DNA from: Streptomyces sp. 35G-GA-8
Lineage (GTDB): Bacteria > Actinomycetota > Actinomycetes > Streptomycetales > Streptomycetaceae
Reading direction: 5' to 3'
NCBI RefSeq assembly: GCF_023534745.1
Contig: NZ_JAMHJQ010000014.1
Coordinates: forward strand, 62,001-126,000
Length of the DNA: 64,000 nucleotides
Shown: in pieces, positions 1 through 8,253 of the stretch
Layout: the number at the start of each line of letters is the position of its first letter
How positions within the stretch are numbered: position 1 is the stretch's first letter
Notes under the pieces: model-generated
Databases searched by the model: none
Told to the model about the DNA's origin: nothing
Seen by the model: only the letters and a program-made list of their open reading frames with translations
Made by a program: the position numbers and the translations under genes

Positions 1-391
1 AGCCTACGTTCTCAATCGCCGGACACGCGTCAAGGCTCTGGCCTAAGCTGTCCCCAACTGTCACAGCGGTGCGGTTGTGTATCAAGCACCCGGTGTGAAT
101 TTTCCATGAACCCGAAACATGGAGAGTTGACGCCCGAATCCTCCGTATTTGGCGTGAGATGCCCGTTGCGACCCTAGCGAAATACCCGACTCTGTCGGAT
201 GTGTCGGTTATGCCCTCGGCTCACTCCCCTGGGTGATCTGCCGCGTACGCATAGTCCGTTCGGGCCATTCAAGATTGGGCCCGAAGGGGGTGTTGCGCCG
301 TGTCCGCCTTCCGTAACGTCCTCAACTGGCAACGGTGAATATGCCGCTGCCGCCGTGGGGGAGCCTCGATTCGGGAGAGGACGGCGCCAGC
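1..391. other. Upstream region and leader of wblA
   Basis: I see no convincing gene here. A hairpin at 259-285 has perfect 8-bp arms (TTCGGGCC at 259-266, GGCCCGAA at 278-285) and an 11-nt loop. It could be a terminator of a gene to the left or part of the wblA leader. The reading frame of wblA stays open upstream to a GTG at 335, but the protein is conserved only from 392. The long spacing fits a heavily regulated developmental gene; no promoter could be fixed with confidence. Confidence 0.4.
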
Positions 392-736
392 ATGGGCTGG
401 GTAACCGACTGGAGTGCGCAGGCAGCTTGCCGCACTACCGATCCAGATGAACTGTTCGTGCAGGGTGCGGCGCAGAACAGGGCCAAGGCGGTGTGCACCG
501 GATGCCCGGTGCGGACCGAATGCCTGGCCGACGCGCTGGACAATCGCGTCGAATTCGGCGTGTGGGGCGGAATGACCGAGCGGGAGCGCCGCGCACTGCT
601 GCGCAGGCGACCGACCGTCACGTCGTGGCGCCGGCTGCTTGAGACCGCCCGCACGGAGTACGAGCGCAGCGCGGGCCTGCTGCCCGTGGGCTTGGAGGAT
701 GACGAGACGTACGAGACGTACGCCGCGGTGGGGTAG
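392..736 (+). CDS. wblA: WhiB-family iron-sulfur regulator WblA
   Basis: A 114-aa Wbl protein, predicted to bind an oxygen- and NO-sensitive [4Fe-4S] cluster and to work with the main sigma factor. The four cysteines are in AACRTTD, AVCTGCPVR and TECLADA, followed by the Wbl turn GVWGGMTERERR and a basic C-terminus (LLRRRPT). Sequence, length and neighbours match Streptomyces WblA, a pleiotropic repressor of antibiotic production needed for aerial hypha development, and by position M. tuberculosis WhiB4. I chose ATG 392 because GAGAGG lies upstream and conserved Wbl sequence begins there; an in-frame GTG at 335 would add 19 unsupported residues. Confidence 0.93.
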   Translation: MGWVTDWSAQAACRTTDPDELFVQGAAQNRAKAVCTGCPVRTECLADALDNRVEFGVWGGMTERERRALLRRRPTVTSWRRLLETARTEYERSAGLLPVGLEDDETYETYAAVG

Positions 737-835
737 CCGGGCGGTAGGTGGCGTAACCGGTAGGGGGCCGGTTGGAGTGACCGGGCCGGTTGGAGCGACC
801 AGGCCGGTTGGTTGACCAGCTCAGCCGTACGGTGC

Positions 836-2230
836 TCAGCTCGTCGTGCCACCCGCCGCGAGGCGATCCGCGATGGCCCTGAGCCCGGCAAGGTCGTGAA
901 CGTCGCCGGGCAGGGCGGGGACCTCCGCCACCGCCACCTCGGGGTGCAGCGCGGTGAAGCGGTCGCGCGTGCGCTCTTCACGCGCGAGCACCTGCATCCG
1001 TTCGGCGTGCAGGCGCAGCAGACCCGCCGTCAGCTGTTCCACAGTTGTGACAGAACCTGTGACAGAGCTTGAGGCAGACGCGACCGACTCGGGTCCGGCC
1101 GAGGCGGCGGGCATGGTGGATACGTCAGATGTGTCAGTTACACCAGATACATCGGATACATCAGATGTGAGGGACTCGTGAGCTGAGGCGGGTGCGAGGG
1201 GCTCGTGCGTCTCGGAGGCTTCGGGAGAAGAGCCTTCCGGGACTGCACTGCCACGACTCTGAGCATTCCCAGCCCCCTGATCCACAATGCGGCCGTCTTC
1301 AAGATTTTCCGCCGCGGCCCGCGCCCGCTCCGCCGACAGCCGTGCCGCGCCGCTGCCATGGACACGGTTGAGCACCAGCCCGGCCAGCGGCATCTCCTCG
1401 GCGGCCAGCCGCTCCACGAAGTACGCCGCTTCCCGCAAGGCATCCCGCTCCGGCGCCGCGACCACCAAAAACGCCGTACCGGGCGCCTGAAGCAGCCGGT
1501 ACGTCGCGTCCGCGCGCGTACGGAACCCGCCGAACATCGTGTCCATCGCGGTGATGAACGTCTGTACATCGCGCAGGAATTGACCGCCGAGCAGCTTTCC
1601 CAGCGTGCCCGTCATCATCGACATACCGACATTCAGGAACTTCATCCCCGCCCGGCCGCCCATCTTGGCCGGGGCCATCAGCAGCCGGATGAACTTCCCG
1701 TCGAGAAAGGAACCGAGCCGCTTCGGCGCGTCCAGGAAGTCCAGCGCGGAGCGCGACGGCGGCGTGTCGACGATGATCAGGTCCCAGTCGTCGCGGGACC
1801 GCAGCTGCCCCAGCTTCTCCATCGCCATGTACTCCTGCGTGCCCGCGAAGCCGGCCGACAGGGACTGGTAGAAGGGGTTCTCCAGAATGGCGCGGGCCCG
1901 GTCCGGATCCGCGTGCGCCTCGACGATCTCGTCGAAGGTGCGCTTCATGTCGAGCATCATGGCGTGCAGTTCGCCGGGGCCCTCGACGCCCTTCACCCGC
2001 CGCGGCGTGTTGTCGAGCGAGTCGATCCCCATCGACTGGGCCAGCCGGCGGGCCGGATCGATGGTCAGGACGACCACCTTCCTGCCGCGCTCCGCCGCCC
2101 GAACGCCGAGAGCCGCCGCGGTCGTCGTCTTGCCGACACCGCCCGAGCCGCAGCACACGACGATACGGGTGGCCGGGTCGTCGAGGAGCGGATCGATTTC
2201 GAGGGGGGCGGCGGTGGAGTCCAGGGTCAT
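836..2230 (-). CDS. ArsA/Get3-like ATPase (downstream partner)
   Basis: A 464-aa SIMIBI-class ATPase. The P-loop is GSGGVGKTT near residue 30, followed by a switch-like TIDPARRLAQSMG and DTPPSRSALDFLD. Its ATG overlaps the TGA of the upstream ATPase (ATGA at 2227-2230), so the two are translationally coupled and probably form a hetero-complex. In mycobacteria the syntenic pair next to whiB4 is Rv3679-Rv3680. No arsenic genes are nearby, so an arsenite-pump role is unlikely. The C-terminal third carries a low-complexity Ser/Asp/Val insertion encoded by 9-nt repeats (1119-1172), then a helical tail. The exact client is unknown. Confidence 0.88.
   Translation of the reverse strand: MTLDSTAAPLEIDPLLDDPATRIVVCCGSGGVGKTTTAAALGVRAAERGRKVVVLTIDPARRLAQSMGIDSLDNTPRRVKGVEGPGELHAMMLDMKRTFDEIVEAHADPDRARAILENPFYQSLSAGFAGTQEYMAMEKLGQLRSRDDWDLIIVDTPPSRSALDFLDAPKRLGSFLDGKFIRLLMAPAKMGGRAGMKFLNVGMSMMTGTLGKLLGGQFLRDVQTFITAMDTMFGGFRTRADATYRLLQAPGTAFLVVAAPERDALREAAYFVERLAAEEMPLAGLVLNRVHGSGAARLSAERARAAAENLEDGRIVDQGAGNAQSRGSAVPEGSSPEASETHEPLAPASAHESLTSDVSDVSGVTDTSDVSTMPAASAGPESVASASSSVTGSVTTVEQLTAGLLRLHAERMQVLAREERTRDRFTALHPEVAVAEVPALPGDVHDLAGLRAIADRLAAGGTTS
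1119..1172. repeat. Six 9-nt tandem units inside the ATPase gene
   Basis: Six consecutive 9-nt units related to GATACATCA occupy 1119-1172. Read on the minus strand they encode a run of SDV/TDT-type tripeptides in the low-complexity linker of the ATPase. The units are AT-richer than the surrounding gene. Being in-frame multiples of three, copy-number changes would lengthen or shorten the linker without breaking the protein. Confidence 0.75.
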
Positions 2231-3192
2231 GCGAAGACCTCCCCGAGTTGCCGTAGCTCCCCCGCCAGTCGGTACAGACCGGCGAGATCCATTCCCTCGC
2301 CGACCAGGGGGAGTTCGTACGTGGGCAGCCCCAGCTTGGTCAGAACGGCCCGCTGTTCGCGCTCCAGCTCCACGCGCTGCGCGTGCTCCGCCGCCTGGTC
2401 GAGCAGCGGCCCGACGAGCTTCGTGGGCGCGGGCACGCCGGCGGCGGCGAGCGCCTTGGCGACCTCCTTGCGGCGATCGCCGGCCGCGGCGCGCACGGCG
2501 GCCTCGTCCAGGAGATGCGGCCTGACCATGTTCACGATCACCTTGCCGACCCGCAGCTCCGCGCCCCGCAGTTCGGCGACGCCGTCCGCGGTCTCCTGGA
2601 CCGGCATCTCCTCCAGCAGCGTCACCAGATGCACGGCCGTCTCGGGCGACTTCAGGACCCGCATCACGGCCTGCGCCTGATTGTGTATCGGGCCGATCTT
2701 CGCCAGCCCCGCCACCTCGTCGTTCACATTGAGGAAGCGGGTGATGCGGCCGGTGGGCGGGGCGTCCATCACGACGTAGTCGTAGACGAAACGTCCCCTC
2801 TTGTCGCGCCTGCGCACCGCCTCGCACGCCTTGCCGGTCAGCAGTACGTCCCTGACCCCGGGCGCGATCGTCGTCGCGAAATCGATCGCGCCGATCTTCT
2901 TGAGGGCCCGGCCCGCGCTGCCGAGCTTGTAGAACATCTGGAGATAGTCGAGGAGGGCGCGCTCGGCGTCGATGGCCAGCGCGTACACCTCACCGCCGCC
3001 CGAGGCGACGGCGATCTTCCGCTCCTCGTACGGAAGGGCCTCCGTCTCGAAGAGCTGTGCGATGCCTTGTCTGCCCTCGACCTCGACGAGGAGCGTGCGC
3101 TTCCCCTCGGTGGCGAGGGCGAGCGCGAGGGCGGCGGCGACCGTCGTCTTACCGGTACCGCCCTTGCCGCTGACGACCTGGAGCCTGCTCAC
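2227..3192 (-). CDS. ArsA/Get3-like ATPase (upstream partner)
   Basis: A 321-aa P-loop ATPase starting at GTG 3192. It opens directly with the deviant Walker A motif QVVSGKGGTGKTT and has the Walker-B-like strand YVVMDAPPTGRITRFL, both typical of ArsA/Get3 and MinD relatives. Its stop codon overlaps the start of the second ATPase by 4 bases. With wblA convergent on the pair, the layout matches mycobacterial whiB4-Rv3680-Rv3679. Membrane-protein handling or a metabolic-stress role is inferred from the family; the sequence does not identify a substrate. Confidence 0.88.
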   Translation of the reverse strand: MSRLQVVSGKGGTGKTTVAAALALALATEGKRTLLVEVEGRQGIAQLFETEALPYEERKIAVASGGGEVYALAIDAERALLDYLQMFYKLGSAGRALKKIGAIDFATTIAPGVRDVLLTGKACEAVRRRDKRGRFVYDYVVMDAPPTGRITRFLNVNDEVAGLAKIGPIHNQAQAVMRVLKSPETAVHLVTLLEEMPVQETADGVAELRGAELRVGKVIVNMVRPHLLDEAAVRAAAGDRRKEVAKALAAAGVPAPTKLVGPLLDQAAEHAQRVELEREQRAVLTKLGLPTYELPLVGEGMDLAGLYRLAGELRQLGEVFA

Positions 3193-3265
3193 GTATTCGA
3201 GCCTAACCAGTCGGGCGGCGGGCTACGCACGAGGCTGCCCCGCGCTACGACTCACGCGGTACGGC

Positions 3266-3279
3266 TACAGTCGCCTCCA
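3266..3279 (+). promoter_or_regulatory. Leaderless-type -10 box before the DUF4177 gene
   Basis: TACAGT at 3266-3271 fits the actinobacterial -10 consensus TANNNT and ends 7 nt before ATG 3279. Transcription would then start at or near the A of the start codon. There is no Shine-Dalgarno sequence in the gap, which supports a leaderless mRNA. No clear -35 box is visible. Confidence 0.5.
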
Positions 3280-3440
3280 TGACCAAGTGGGAATACGCGA
3301 CCGTGCCCCTTCTCGTGCACGCGACCAAGCAGATTCTGGACACCTGGGGCGAGGACGGCTGGGAGCTCGTCCAGGTCGTTCCCGGGCCGAACAACCCGGA
3401 GCAGCTGGTGGCCTATCTGAAGCGGGAGAAAGCCGCATGA
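3279..3440 (+). CDS. Small DUF4177-like protein
   Basis: A 53-aa protein beginning MTKWEYATVPLLVH and including TWGEDGWELVQVV, the Trp- and Glu-rich pattern of small DUF4177-type proteins. No catalytic motif is visible. Its TGA overlaps the ATG of the RidA gene (ATGA at 3437-3440), so the two form a coupled pair. The gene diverges from the ATPase pair with only 86 bp between starts. The function is unknown; conserved position beside a RidA protein suggests a linked housekeeping role. Confidence 0.85.
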   Translation: MTKWEYATVPLLVHATKQILDTWGEDGWELVQVVPGPNNPEQLVAYLKREKAA

Positions 3441-3907
3441 GCGGAGCCGTCGAGGCCACCCTCGCCGAACTCGGGCTGAGACTGCCCGAGGTCGTACCGC
3501 CGCTGGCGGCCTATCAGCCGGCCGTACGGTCCGGCGCGTACGTCTACACCGCGGGCCAGCTCCCGATGGTGGAGGGCAAGCTTCCGGTCACCGGCAAGGT
3601 CGGTGCCGAGGTCACCGCGGAGGAGGCCAAGGAGCTGGCGGCCACCTGCGCGCTGAACGCCCTGGCCGCCGTGAAGTCCGTCATCGGCGATCTGGACCGT
3701 ATCGCGCGCGTGGTGAAGGTCACGGGCTTCGTCGCCTCGGCCGCGGACTTCACCGGCCAGCCGGGTGTCCTCAATGGTGCGAGCGAACTGCTCGGCCAGG
3801 TCCTCGGTGACAAGGGCGTGCACGCGCGCAGCGCCGTGGGCGTGGCGGTGCTGCCGCTGGACGCGCCGGTCGAGATCGAGATCCAGGTGGAGCTGACCGA
3901 AGGCTGA
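3437..3907 (+). CDS. RidA/YjgF/UK114-family deaminase
   Basis: A 156-aa protein of the long RidA subfamily (YjgH/TdcF-like). Family members hydrolyse reactive enamine/imine intermediates made by PLP enzymes. Visible family features are the strand YVYTAGQLPMVEGKLPVTGKVG, the helix with ALNALAAVKSVIGDLD and RIARVVKVTGFVAS, and the C-terminal edge ARSAVGVAVLPLDAPVEIE. The start overlaps the preceding small gene. A strong hairpin at 4055-4097 is the likely terminator of the pair. Confidence 0.87.
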   Translation: MSGAVEATLAELGLRLPEVVPPLAAYQPAVRSGAYVYTAGQLPMVEGKLPVTGKVGAEVTAEEAKELAATCALNALAAVKSVIGDLDRIARVVKVTGFVASAADFTGQPGVLNGASELLGQVLGDKGVHARSAVGVAVLPLDAPVEIEIQVELTEG

Positions 3908-3930
3908 GCGAGCGCGCGTCCTGTGGTCGG

Positions 3931-3988
3931 CGCTTCCGCTTCCGCTTCCGCATCCGCTTCCGGTTCCGGTTCCGGTTCCGGTTCCGGT
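3931..3988. repeat. Intergenic hexanucleotide repeat
   Basis: About nine head-to-tail 6-nt units occupy this stretch, first CGCTTC-type and then CGGTTC-type. They lie between the ridA-like gene and its putative terminator and outside any gene I accept. The pattern resembles a slipped-strand simple-sequence array. Confidence 0.8.
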
Positions 3989-4054
3989 GTTTCCACGTCT
4001 GGAGCTCCTGACGTCCGGAGCTCTTGGAGCTTCCCCGTCCGACGCTTCGCTGAA

Positions 4055-4097
4055 GATCCCGCCCGGTGCATGTATGTGTGGCGCACCGGGCGGGATC
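4055..4097 (+). terminator. Hairpin terminator after the ridA-like gene
   Basis: Perfect 15-bp arms (4055-4069 and 4083-4097) flank a 13-nt loop. No long U tract follows, which is usual for Streptomyces terminators. It sits 147 bp after the RidA stop and 75 bp before the next start. Confidence 0.7.
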
Positions 4098-4160
4098 GTT
4101 CTGTACGTGGTGCCCCACACATGGCCCCCAGCGCCTCTCGAACATCCCCGCGCCAGCGCA

Positions 4161-4173
4161 TAGCATCCGGCCA
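4161..4173 (+). promoter_or_regulatory. Leaderless-type -10 box before the NUDIX gene
   Basis: TAGCAT at 4161-4166 fits TANNNT and ends 6 nt before ATG 4173. No Shine-Dalgarno sequence is present in the gap, so a leaderless transcript is likely. Confidence 0.5.
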
Positions 4174-5186
4174 TGCCCAATGGTCAGTGGTACCCGCCCG
4201 AATGGCCCGTGCGGATCCGGGCCCTCGCCGCCGGTGAGATCACCGCGATGACTCCCCGGCGGGCCGCGACCGTGATGCTCCTGCGCGACGATCCCGCCGG
4301 CCCGGCCGTCCATATGCTGCGGCGCCGCGCCTCCATGGCGTTCGCCGCGGGCGCGTACGCGTACCCCGGCGGCGGAGTCGATCCCCGGGACGACGACCCG
4401 ACCGTCGGCTGGGCCGGCCCCGGCCGTGACGCATGGGCGCGACGACTCGGCGTCGACGCCGAGTCCGCGCAGGCCATCGTGTGCGCGGCGGTCCGCGAGA
4501 CCTACGAGGAGGCCGGCGTCCTGCTCGCCGGGGAGACCGCCGACACGGTCGTCCGCGACATCACGGGCGACGACTGGGATGCCGACCGCGTCGCCCTCGC
4601 CGGGCACGAGCTGTCGTTCGCCGAGTTCCTCAACCGGCGCGGGCTGGTGCTGCGCAGCGATCTGCTCGGCGCGTGGGCCCGCTGGATCACCCCGGAGTTC
4701 GAACCGCGCCGCTACGACACCTGGTTCTTCGTGGCCGCGCTCCCACCGGGCCAGCGGACCAGGAACGTTTCCACGGAGGCCGACCGTACGGTATGGATCG
4801 GACCGGCCGAGGCGACGGAGGCGTACGACAGGGGCGAGCTGCTGATGATGCCGCCGACCGTCGCGACGCTGCGTCAGCTCCAGTCGTACGGTACGGCCGA
4901 CGAGGCGCTCGCCGGCTCCGACGGGCGCGATCTGACGCCCGTACTGGCCACGGCCCGGCTGGAGGGCGAGGAACTGGTGCTCAGCTGGCCCGGCCACGAG
5001 GAGTTCACCAAGCGCGTGGAACCGGGGTCGAGCGACCAGCAGGGCCGGACCCCTAGCCCGGGACAGAGCCCCGGCCCCGGCCCCGGTCCGGGCCCCGGTC
5101 CGGGCCCCGGTCCCGGTCCGGGCCCGGGGAAGAGTCTGAGCCCCAGCCCGAGCCCCCATCCGTATCCGTCGGAAGGTCCCCGATGA
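4173..5186 (+). CDS. NUDIX hydrolase with a Pro-Gly repeat tail
   Basis: A 337-aa protein with the NUDIX core: the entry sequence GAYAYPGGGVDPRD and the helix AVRETYEEAGVLL (about residues 105-120), which supplies the metal-binding glutamates. Such enzymes cleave nucleoside-diphosphate-X substrates; the substrate here is unknown. Residues about 298-321 are an almost pure Gly-Pro alternation, then a Ser-Pro-rich end. That tail is probably disordered and is unlikely to be part of the fold. The last codons overlap the ATG of the MBL gene (ATGA at 5183-5186), so the pair is co-translated. Confidence 0.87.
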   Translation: MPNGQWYPPEWPVRIRALAAGEITAMTPRRAATVMLLRDDPAGPAVHMLRRRASMAFAAGAYAYPGGGVDPRDDDPTVGWAGPGRDAWARRLGVDAESAQAIVCAAVRETYEEAGVLLAGETADTVVRDITGDDWDADRVALAGHELSFAEFLNRRGLVLRSDLLGAWARWITPEFEPRRYDTWFFVAALPPGQRTRNVSTEADRTVWIGPAEATEAYDRGELLMMPPTVATLRQLQSYGTADEALAGSDGRDLTPVLATARLEGEELVLSWPGHEEFTKRVEPGSSDQQGRTPSPGQSPGPGPGPGPGPGPGPGPGPGKSLSPSPSPHPYPSEGPR

Positions 5187-6013
5187 CCGACGCCGCCGCC
5201 CTCCCGGGCCAGCCGCGCGGCGGGGTGCTCTCCGGCCCCGCCACGGCCCGCGCCATCAATGTCCTCGCCCCGAACGCCTCCGCGATGACCCTCGACGGGA
5301 CCAACACCTGGATCGTCTCGGAGCCGGACTCGCGGTCGGCGGTGGTCATCGACCCCGGCCCGCTCGACGAACTCCATCTCAAAGCGGTCATCGATATCGC
5401 GGAGAGGGCCGGGAAGCGGATCGCGCTGACCCTCCTCACCCATGGCCACCCGGACCACGCGGCCGGCGCCGCACGCTTCGCCGCGCTCACCCGTACCCCT
5501 GTCCGTGCCCTGGATCCGGCGCTGCGCCTCGGGGACGAGGGGCTGACGGCCGGGAACGTCATCACCACCGGGGGCCTTGAGCTGCGAGTGGTGCCCACCC
5601 CGGGCCACACCTCCGACTCGCTCTCCTTCCATCTGCCCGCCGACCGCGCGGTGCTCACCGGCGACACCATCCTGGGCCGGGGCACGACACTCGTCGCACA
5701 CCCGGACGGCAGGCTCGGCGACTACCTCGACTCGCTCCGCCGGCTGCGCTCGCTCACGGTCGACGACGGGGTCCATACGGTGCTGCCGGGCCATGGGCCG
5801 GTCCTGGACGACGCCCAGGGCGCCGTGGAGTTCTATCTCGCCCATCGTGCGAACCGGCTCGCCCAGGTCGAGACGGCCGTGGAGAACGGGCACCGTACGC
5901 CCGCGGAGGTGGTGGCGTATGTGTACGCGGGGGTGGACCGGTCCCTGTGGCCCGCGGCCGAAATGTCCGTAAGGGCGCAGCTGGAGTATCTGCGCGAGCA
6001 CGGCCTCATCTGA
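5183..6013 (+). CDS. MBL-fold metallo-hydrolase
   Basis: A 276-aa metallo-beta-lactamase-fold enzyme. The zinc ligands are visible in LTHGHPDHAAGA (HxHxDH, near residue 87), in VPTPGHTSDSLSF, in the aspartate of AVLTGDTILG, and in LPGHGPV. The architecture resembles LACTB2/glyoxalase-II-like hydrolases, including some nucleases. In M. tuberculosis the syntenic gene also sits just before crp. It is translationally coupled to the NUDIX gene and ends at a hairpin shared with convergent crp. Substrate unknown. Confidence 0.87.
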   Translation: MTDAAALPGQPRGGVLSGPATARAINVLAPNASAMTLDGTNTWIVSEPDSRSAVVIDPGPLDELHLKAVIDIAERAGKRIALTLLTHGHPDHAAGAARFAALTRTPVRALDPALRLGDEGLTAGNVITTGGLELRVVPTPGHTSDSLSFHLPADRAVLTGDTILGRGTTLVAHPDGRLGDYLDSLRRLRSLTVDDGVHTVLPGHGPVLDDAQGAVEFYLAHRANRLAQVETAVENGHRTPAEVVAYVYAGVDRSLWPAAEMSVRAQLEYLREHGLI

Positions 6014-6064
6014 CGGCCGAGTCCGGGGGGAGGGGAGAAGAGCGAAGGGCGGAGGACAAAGGGC

Positions 6065-6094
6065 GAAGGGCCCCGCCAGGAGGCGGAGCCCTTC
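6065..6094. terminator. Bidirectional terminator between the MBL gene and crp
   Basis: Arms of 13 nt (6065-6077 and 6082-6094) pair with one mismatch around a 4-nt loop (AGGA). The hairpin lies between two convergent genes, 51 bp after the MBL stop and 54 bp after the crp stop, so it can serve both. Confidence 0.75.
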
Positions 6095-6148
6095 GTAAAG
6101 CCGGTCTGGCGGTCCCAGTGGTGGGGCGTCAGCGGGTGCCGGCCAGTG

Positions 6149-6823
6149 TCAGCGGGAGCGCTTCGCGAGGCGCTCCACGTCCAGCAGGATCACCGCGCGC
6201 GCCTCAAGGCGCAGCCAGCCGCGCTGCGCGAAGTCGGCGAGTGCCTTGTTGACCGTCTCGCGGGAGGCGCCGACCAGCTGGGCCAGCTCTTCCTGGGTCA
6301 GGTCGTGGACGACATGGATGCCCTCCTCCGACTGGACGCCGAAGCGGCGCGACAGATCGAGGAGCGCGCGGGCCACGCGGCCGGGGACGTCGGAGAAGAC
6401 CAGGTCGGACATCTGGTCGTTCGTCTTGCGCAGTCGGCGTGCGACGGCGCGCAGCAGGGCCGTGGCCACCTCCGGACGGGCGTTCAGCCAGGGCTGGAGG
6501 TCGCCGTGGCCGAGCCCGAGGAGCTTGACCTCGGTGAGCGCGCTCGCGGTGGCGGTGCGCGGACCGGGGTCGAAGAGGGACAGCTCGCCGATCAGTTCGC
6601 CGGGGCCGAGTACGGCCAGCATGTTCTCGCGGCCGTCGGGGGAGGTGCGGTGAAGCTTGACCTTGCCCTCGGTGACCACATAGAGGCGGTCGCCCGGGTC
6701 GCCCTCGTGGAAGAGCGCGTCACCGCGCGCGAGCGTCGCTTCACTCATCGAGGCGCGGAGCTCCGCCGCCTGCTCGTCATCGAGCGCCGCGAAGAGCGGG
6801 GCACGCCGCAGAACGTCGTCCAC
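6149..6823 (-). CDS. crp: Crp, cyclic-nucleotide-type transcription regulator
   Basis: A 224-aa protein of the Crp/Fnr family. The N-terminal cNMP-binding fold contains [15 protein letters not shown] and the phosphate-binding-cassette region [13 protein letters not shown] followed by PRTATASA. The C-terminal winged helix contains [20 protein letters not shown]. Length and sequence match Streptomyces Crp, which controls germination, morphological development and antibiotic production. The start is GTG 6823, with AAGGAG 9-14 nt upstream. The divergent region toward nth carries a Crp-like site and a palindrome. Confidence 0.95.
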   Translation of the reverse strand: MDDVLRRAPLFAALDDEQAAELRASMSEATLARGDALFHEGDPGDRLYVVTEGKVKLHRTSPDGRENMLAVLGPGELIGELSLFDPGPRTATASALTEVKLLGLGHGDLQPWLNARPEVATALLRAVARRLRKTNDQMSDLVFSDVPGRVARALLDLSRRFGVQSEEGIHVVHDLTQEELAQLVGASRETVNKALADFAQRGWLRLEARAVILLDVERLAKRSR

Positions 6824-6856
6824 GTGTTCTCTCCTTGTCGACCTGCTCAGGGAACT

Positions 6857-6890
6857 GTGGTCCCCACCTGCGAAGGGACCGTGGTCCCCA
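6857..6890. promoter_or_regulatory. Possible operator upstream of crp
   Basis: GGGACC and GGTCCC form a palindrome at 6875-6888 with a 2-nt centre. The decamer GTGGTCCCCA occurs at 6857-6866 and again at 6881-6890, spaced 24 nt, about two helical turns. The array lies 34-67 bp upstream of the crp start codon, where a repressor or activator could act. The protein that binds is not known. Confidence 0.4.
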
Positions 6891-6976
6891 TGATGCCGTA
6901 CCGGCCGCTTGTTCTCGGGTGGCTTGGCATCCCCGGGCTGATTGGTCCGGGTACCGAATTCCGGTTGTTCGAAACC

Positions 6977-6990
6977 GTGCGATCAGTCAC
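6977..6990. promoter_or_regulatory. Candidate Crp-binding site in the crp-nth gap
   Basis: The 14-mer GTGCGATCAGTCAC exactly fits GTG(N)6GNCAC, the motif I recall for S. coelicolor Crp. It lies 154 bp upstream of the crp start and 104 bp upstream of the nth start, so it could serve autoregulation of crp, control of nth, or both. Confidence 0.5.
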
Positions 6991-7081
6991 AAGTTTGACG
7001 TACGCGCGTGCCCCACTGTGCCCTGGATGCCGATTCGGATGGCGATGGGCCGTGGCCGGGGCGGATGTCAGTGCGGGGCTT

Positions 7082-7094
7082 TACGCTGGCCGGG
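7082..7094 (+). promoter_or_regulatory. Leaderless-type -10 box before nth
   Basis: TACGCT at 7082-7087 fits TANNNT and ends 6 nt before GTG 7094. No ribosome-binding site precedes that GTG, so leaderless translation explains the start well. Confidence 0.5.
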
Positions 7095-8104
7095 TGTCCA
7101 ACTCGCCGGTGACAGCGCAGGCCAAGGGGGCTGGAAGAGTGTCCGCGGAGAAGAATTCCGCTGTGGGCGAACAGCCCTCAGTGAAACGGAAAAAAGCCGC
7201 AAAAGGGTCAACGGGCAAGGCGGTGCCCAAGACCGCGGCCACAGAGCCCGCCGCCAAGACCACGGCCAAGGCCGCCGCGAAGAGCGCGGCCAAGAGCACG
7301 GTCAAGACGGCGGCCAAGGGCACGGCCAAGACGACGGCCAAACCGGAATCGCATCTGGCGATGGTCCGCCGGGCCCGCCGGATAAACCGCGAGTTGGCCG
7401 AGGTCTATCCGTATGCCCATCCCGAGCTCGATTTCCGGAACCCGTTCGAGCTCCTGGTGGCGACGGTCCTGTCCGCCCAGACCACCGACCTGCGGGTCAA
7501 CCAGACGACGCCCGCCCTCTTCGCGAAGTACCCGACCCCCGAGGACATGGCCGCGGCCGTGCCCGAGGAGTTGGAGGAGGCCGTCCGCCCTACGGGCTTC
7601 TTCCGTGCCAAGGCGAAGTCGCTCATCGGCCTGTCCACGGCGTTGCGTGACCGGTTCGACGGCGAGGTCCCGGGCCGGCTGGAGGATCTGGTGTCGCTGC
7701 CGGGCGTGGGCCGCAAGACGGCGAACGTCGTTCTCGGCAATGCCTTCGGCGTCCCCGGCCTCACGGTCGACACCCACTTCGGCCGGCTGGTCCGCCGCTG
7801 GAAGTGGACCGAGCAGGAGGATCCGGAGAAGGTCGAGGCGGAGATCGCCGCGATCTTCCCCAAGAGCGAGTGGACGATGCTCTCGCACCGCGTGATTTTC
7901 CACGGCCGCCGTATCTGCCACTCCCGCAAGCCGGCCTGCGGTGCCTGTCCGATCGCGCAGCTCTGCCCCTCGTACGGAGAGGGTGAGACGGACCCGGAGA
8001 AGGCGCGCAAGCTGCTGAAGTACGAGATGGGCGGCTATCCCGGCCAGCGTCTGAGCCCGCCCGCCGACTATCCGGGCAAACCGGCCCCGGCGCGCGTTGA
8101 GTAG
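7094..8104 (+). CDS. nth: Endonuclease III (base excision repair)
   Basis: A 336-aa DNA glycosylase/AP lyase that removes oxidised pyrimidines. The helix-hairpin-helix [14 protein letters not shown] holds the catalytic lysine and TVDTHFGRL the catalytic aspartate. The [4Fe-4S] ligands are C-X6-C-X2-C-X5-C (from [12 protein letters not shown] to LCPSYG). The first roughly 90 residues are a Lys/Ala/Thr-rich extension, probably a disordered DNA-binding arm, absent from E. coli Nth. GTG 7094 is preferred from the -10 box; a later GTG at 7139 would remove 15 residues. Confidence 0.93.
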   Translation: MSNSPVTAQAKGAGRVSAEKNSAVGEQPSVKRKKAAKGSTGKAVPKTAATEPAAKTTAKAAAKSAAKSTVKTAAKGTAKTTAKPESHLAMVRRARRINRELAEVYPYAHPELDFRNPFELLVATVLSAQTTDLRVNQTTPALFAKYPTPEDMAAAVPEELEEAVRPTGFFRAKAKSLIGLSTALRDRFDGEVPGRLEDLVSLPGVGRKTANVVLGNAFGVPGLTVDTHFGRLVRRWKWTEQEDPEKVEAEIAAIFPKSEWTMLSHRVIFHGRRICHSRKPACGACPIAQLCPSYGEGETDPEKARKLLKYEMGGYPGQRLSPPADYPGKPAPARVE

Positions 8105-8253
8105 GCGAGCGGCCCCCGCCGTATGAGGACACGACGACACCAGCCCAGCGCGAAGCATGAAGCGCGTGCACGAAGCAGGAAGCACGAACGAGTGGAGCCG
8201 GATGCGGGCGGAACGATCCGGCCGACGGCAGGCGTTGTACGACAGGGGTGCCT

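Noticed and set aside
836-3192. Arsenite efflux system
   Set aside because: The two ATPases resemble ArsA, but no arsB, arsC, arsD or arsR is nearby and the synteny points to the whiB4-linked ATPase pair.
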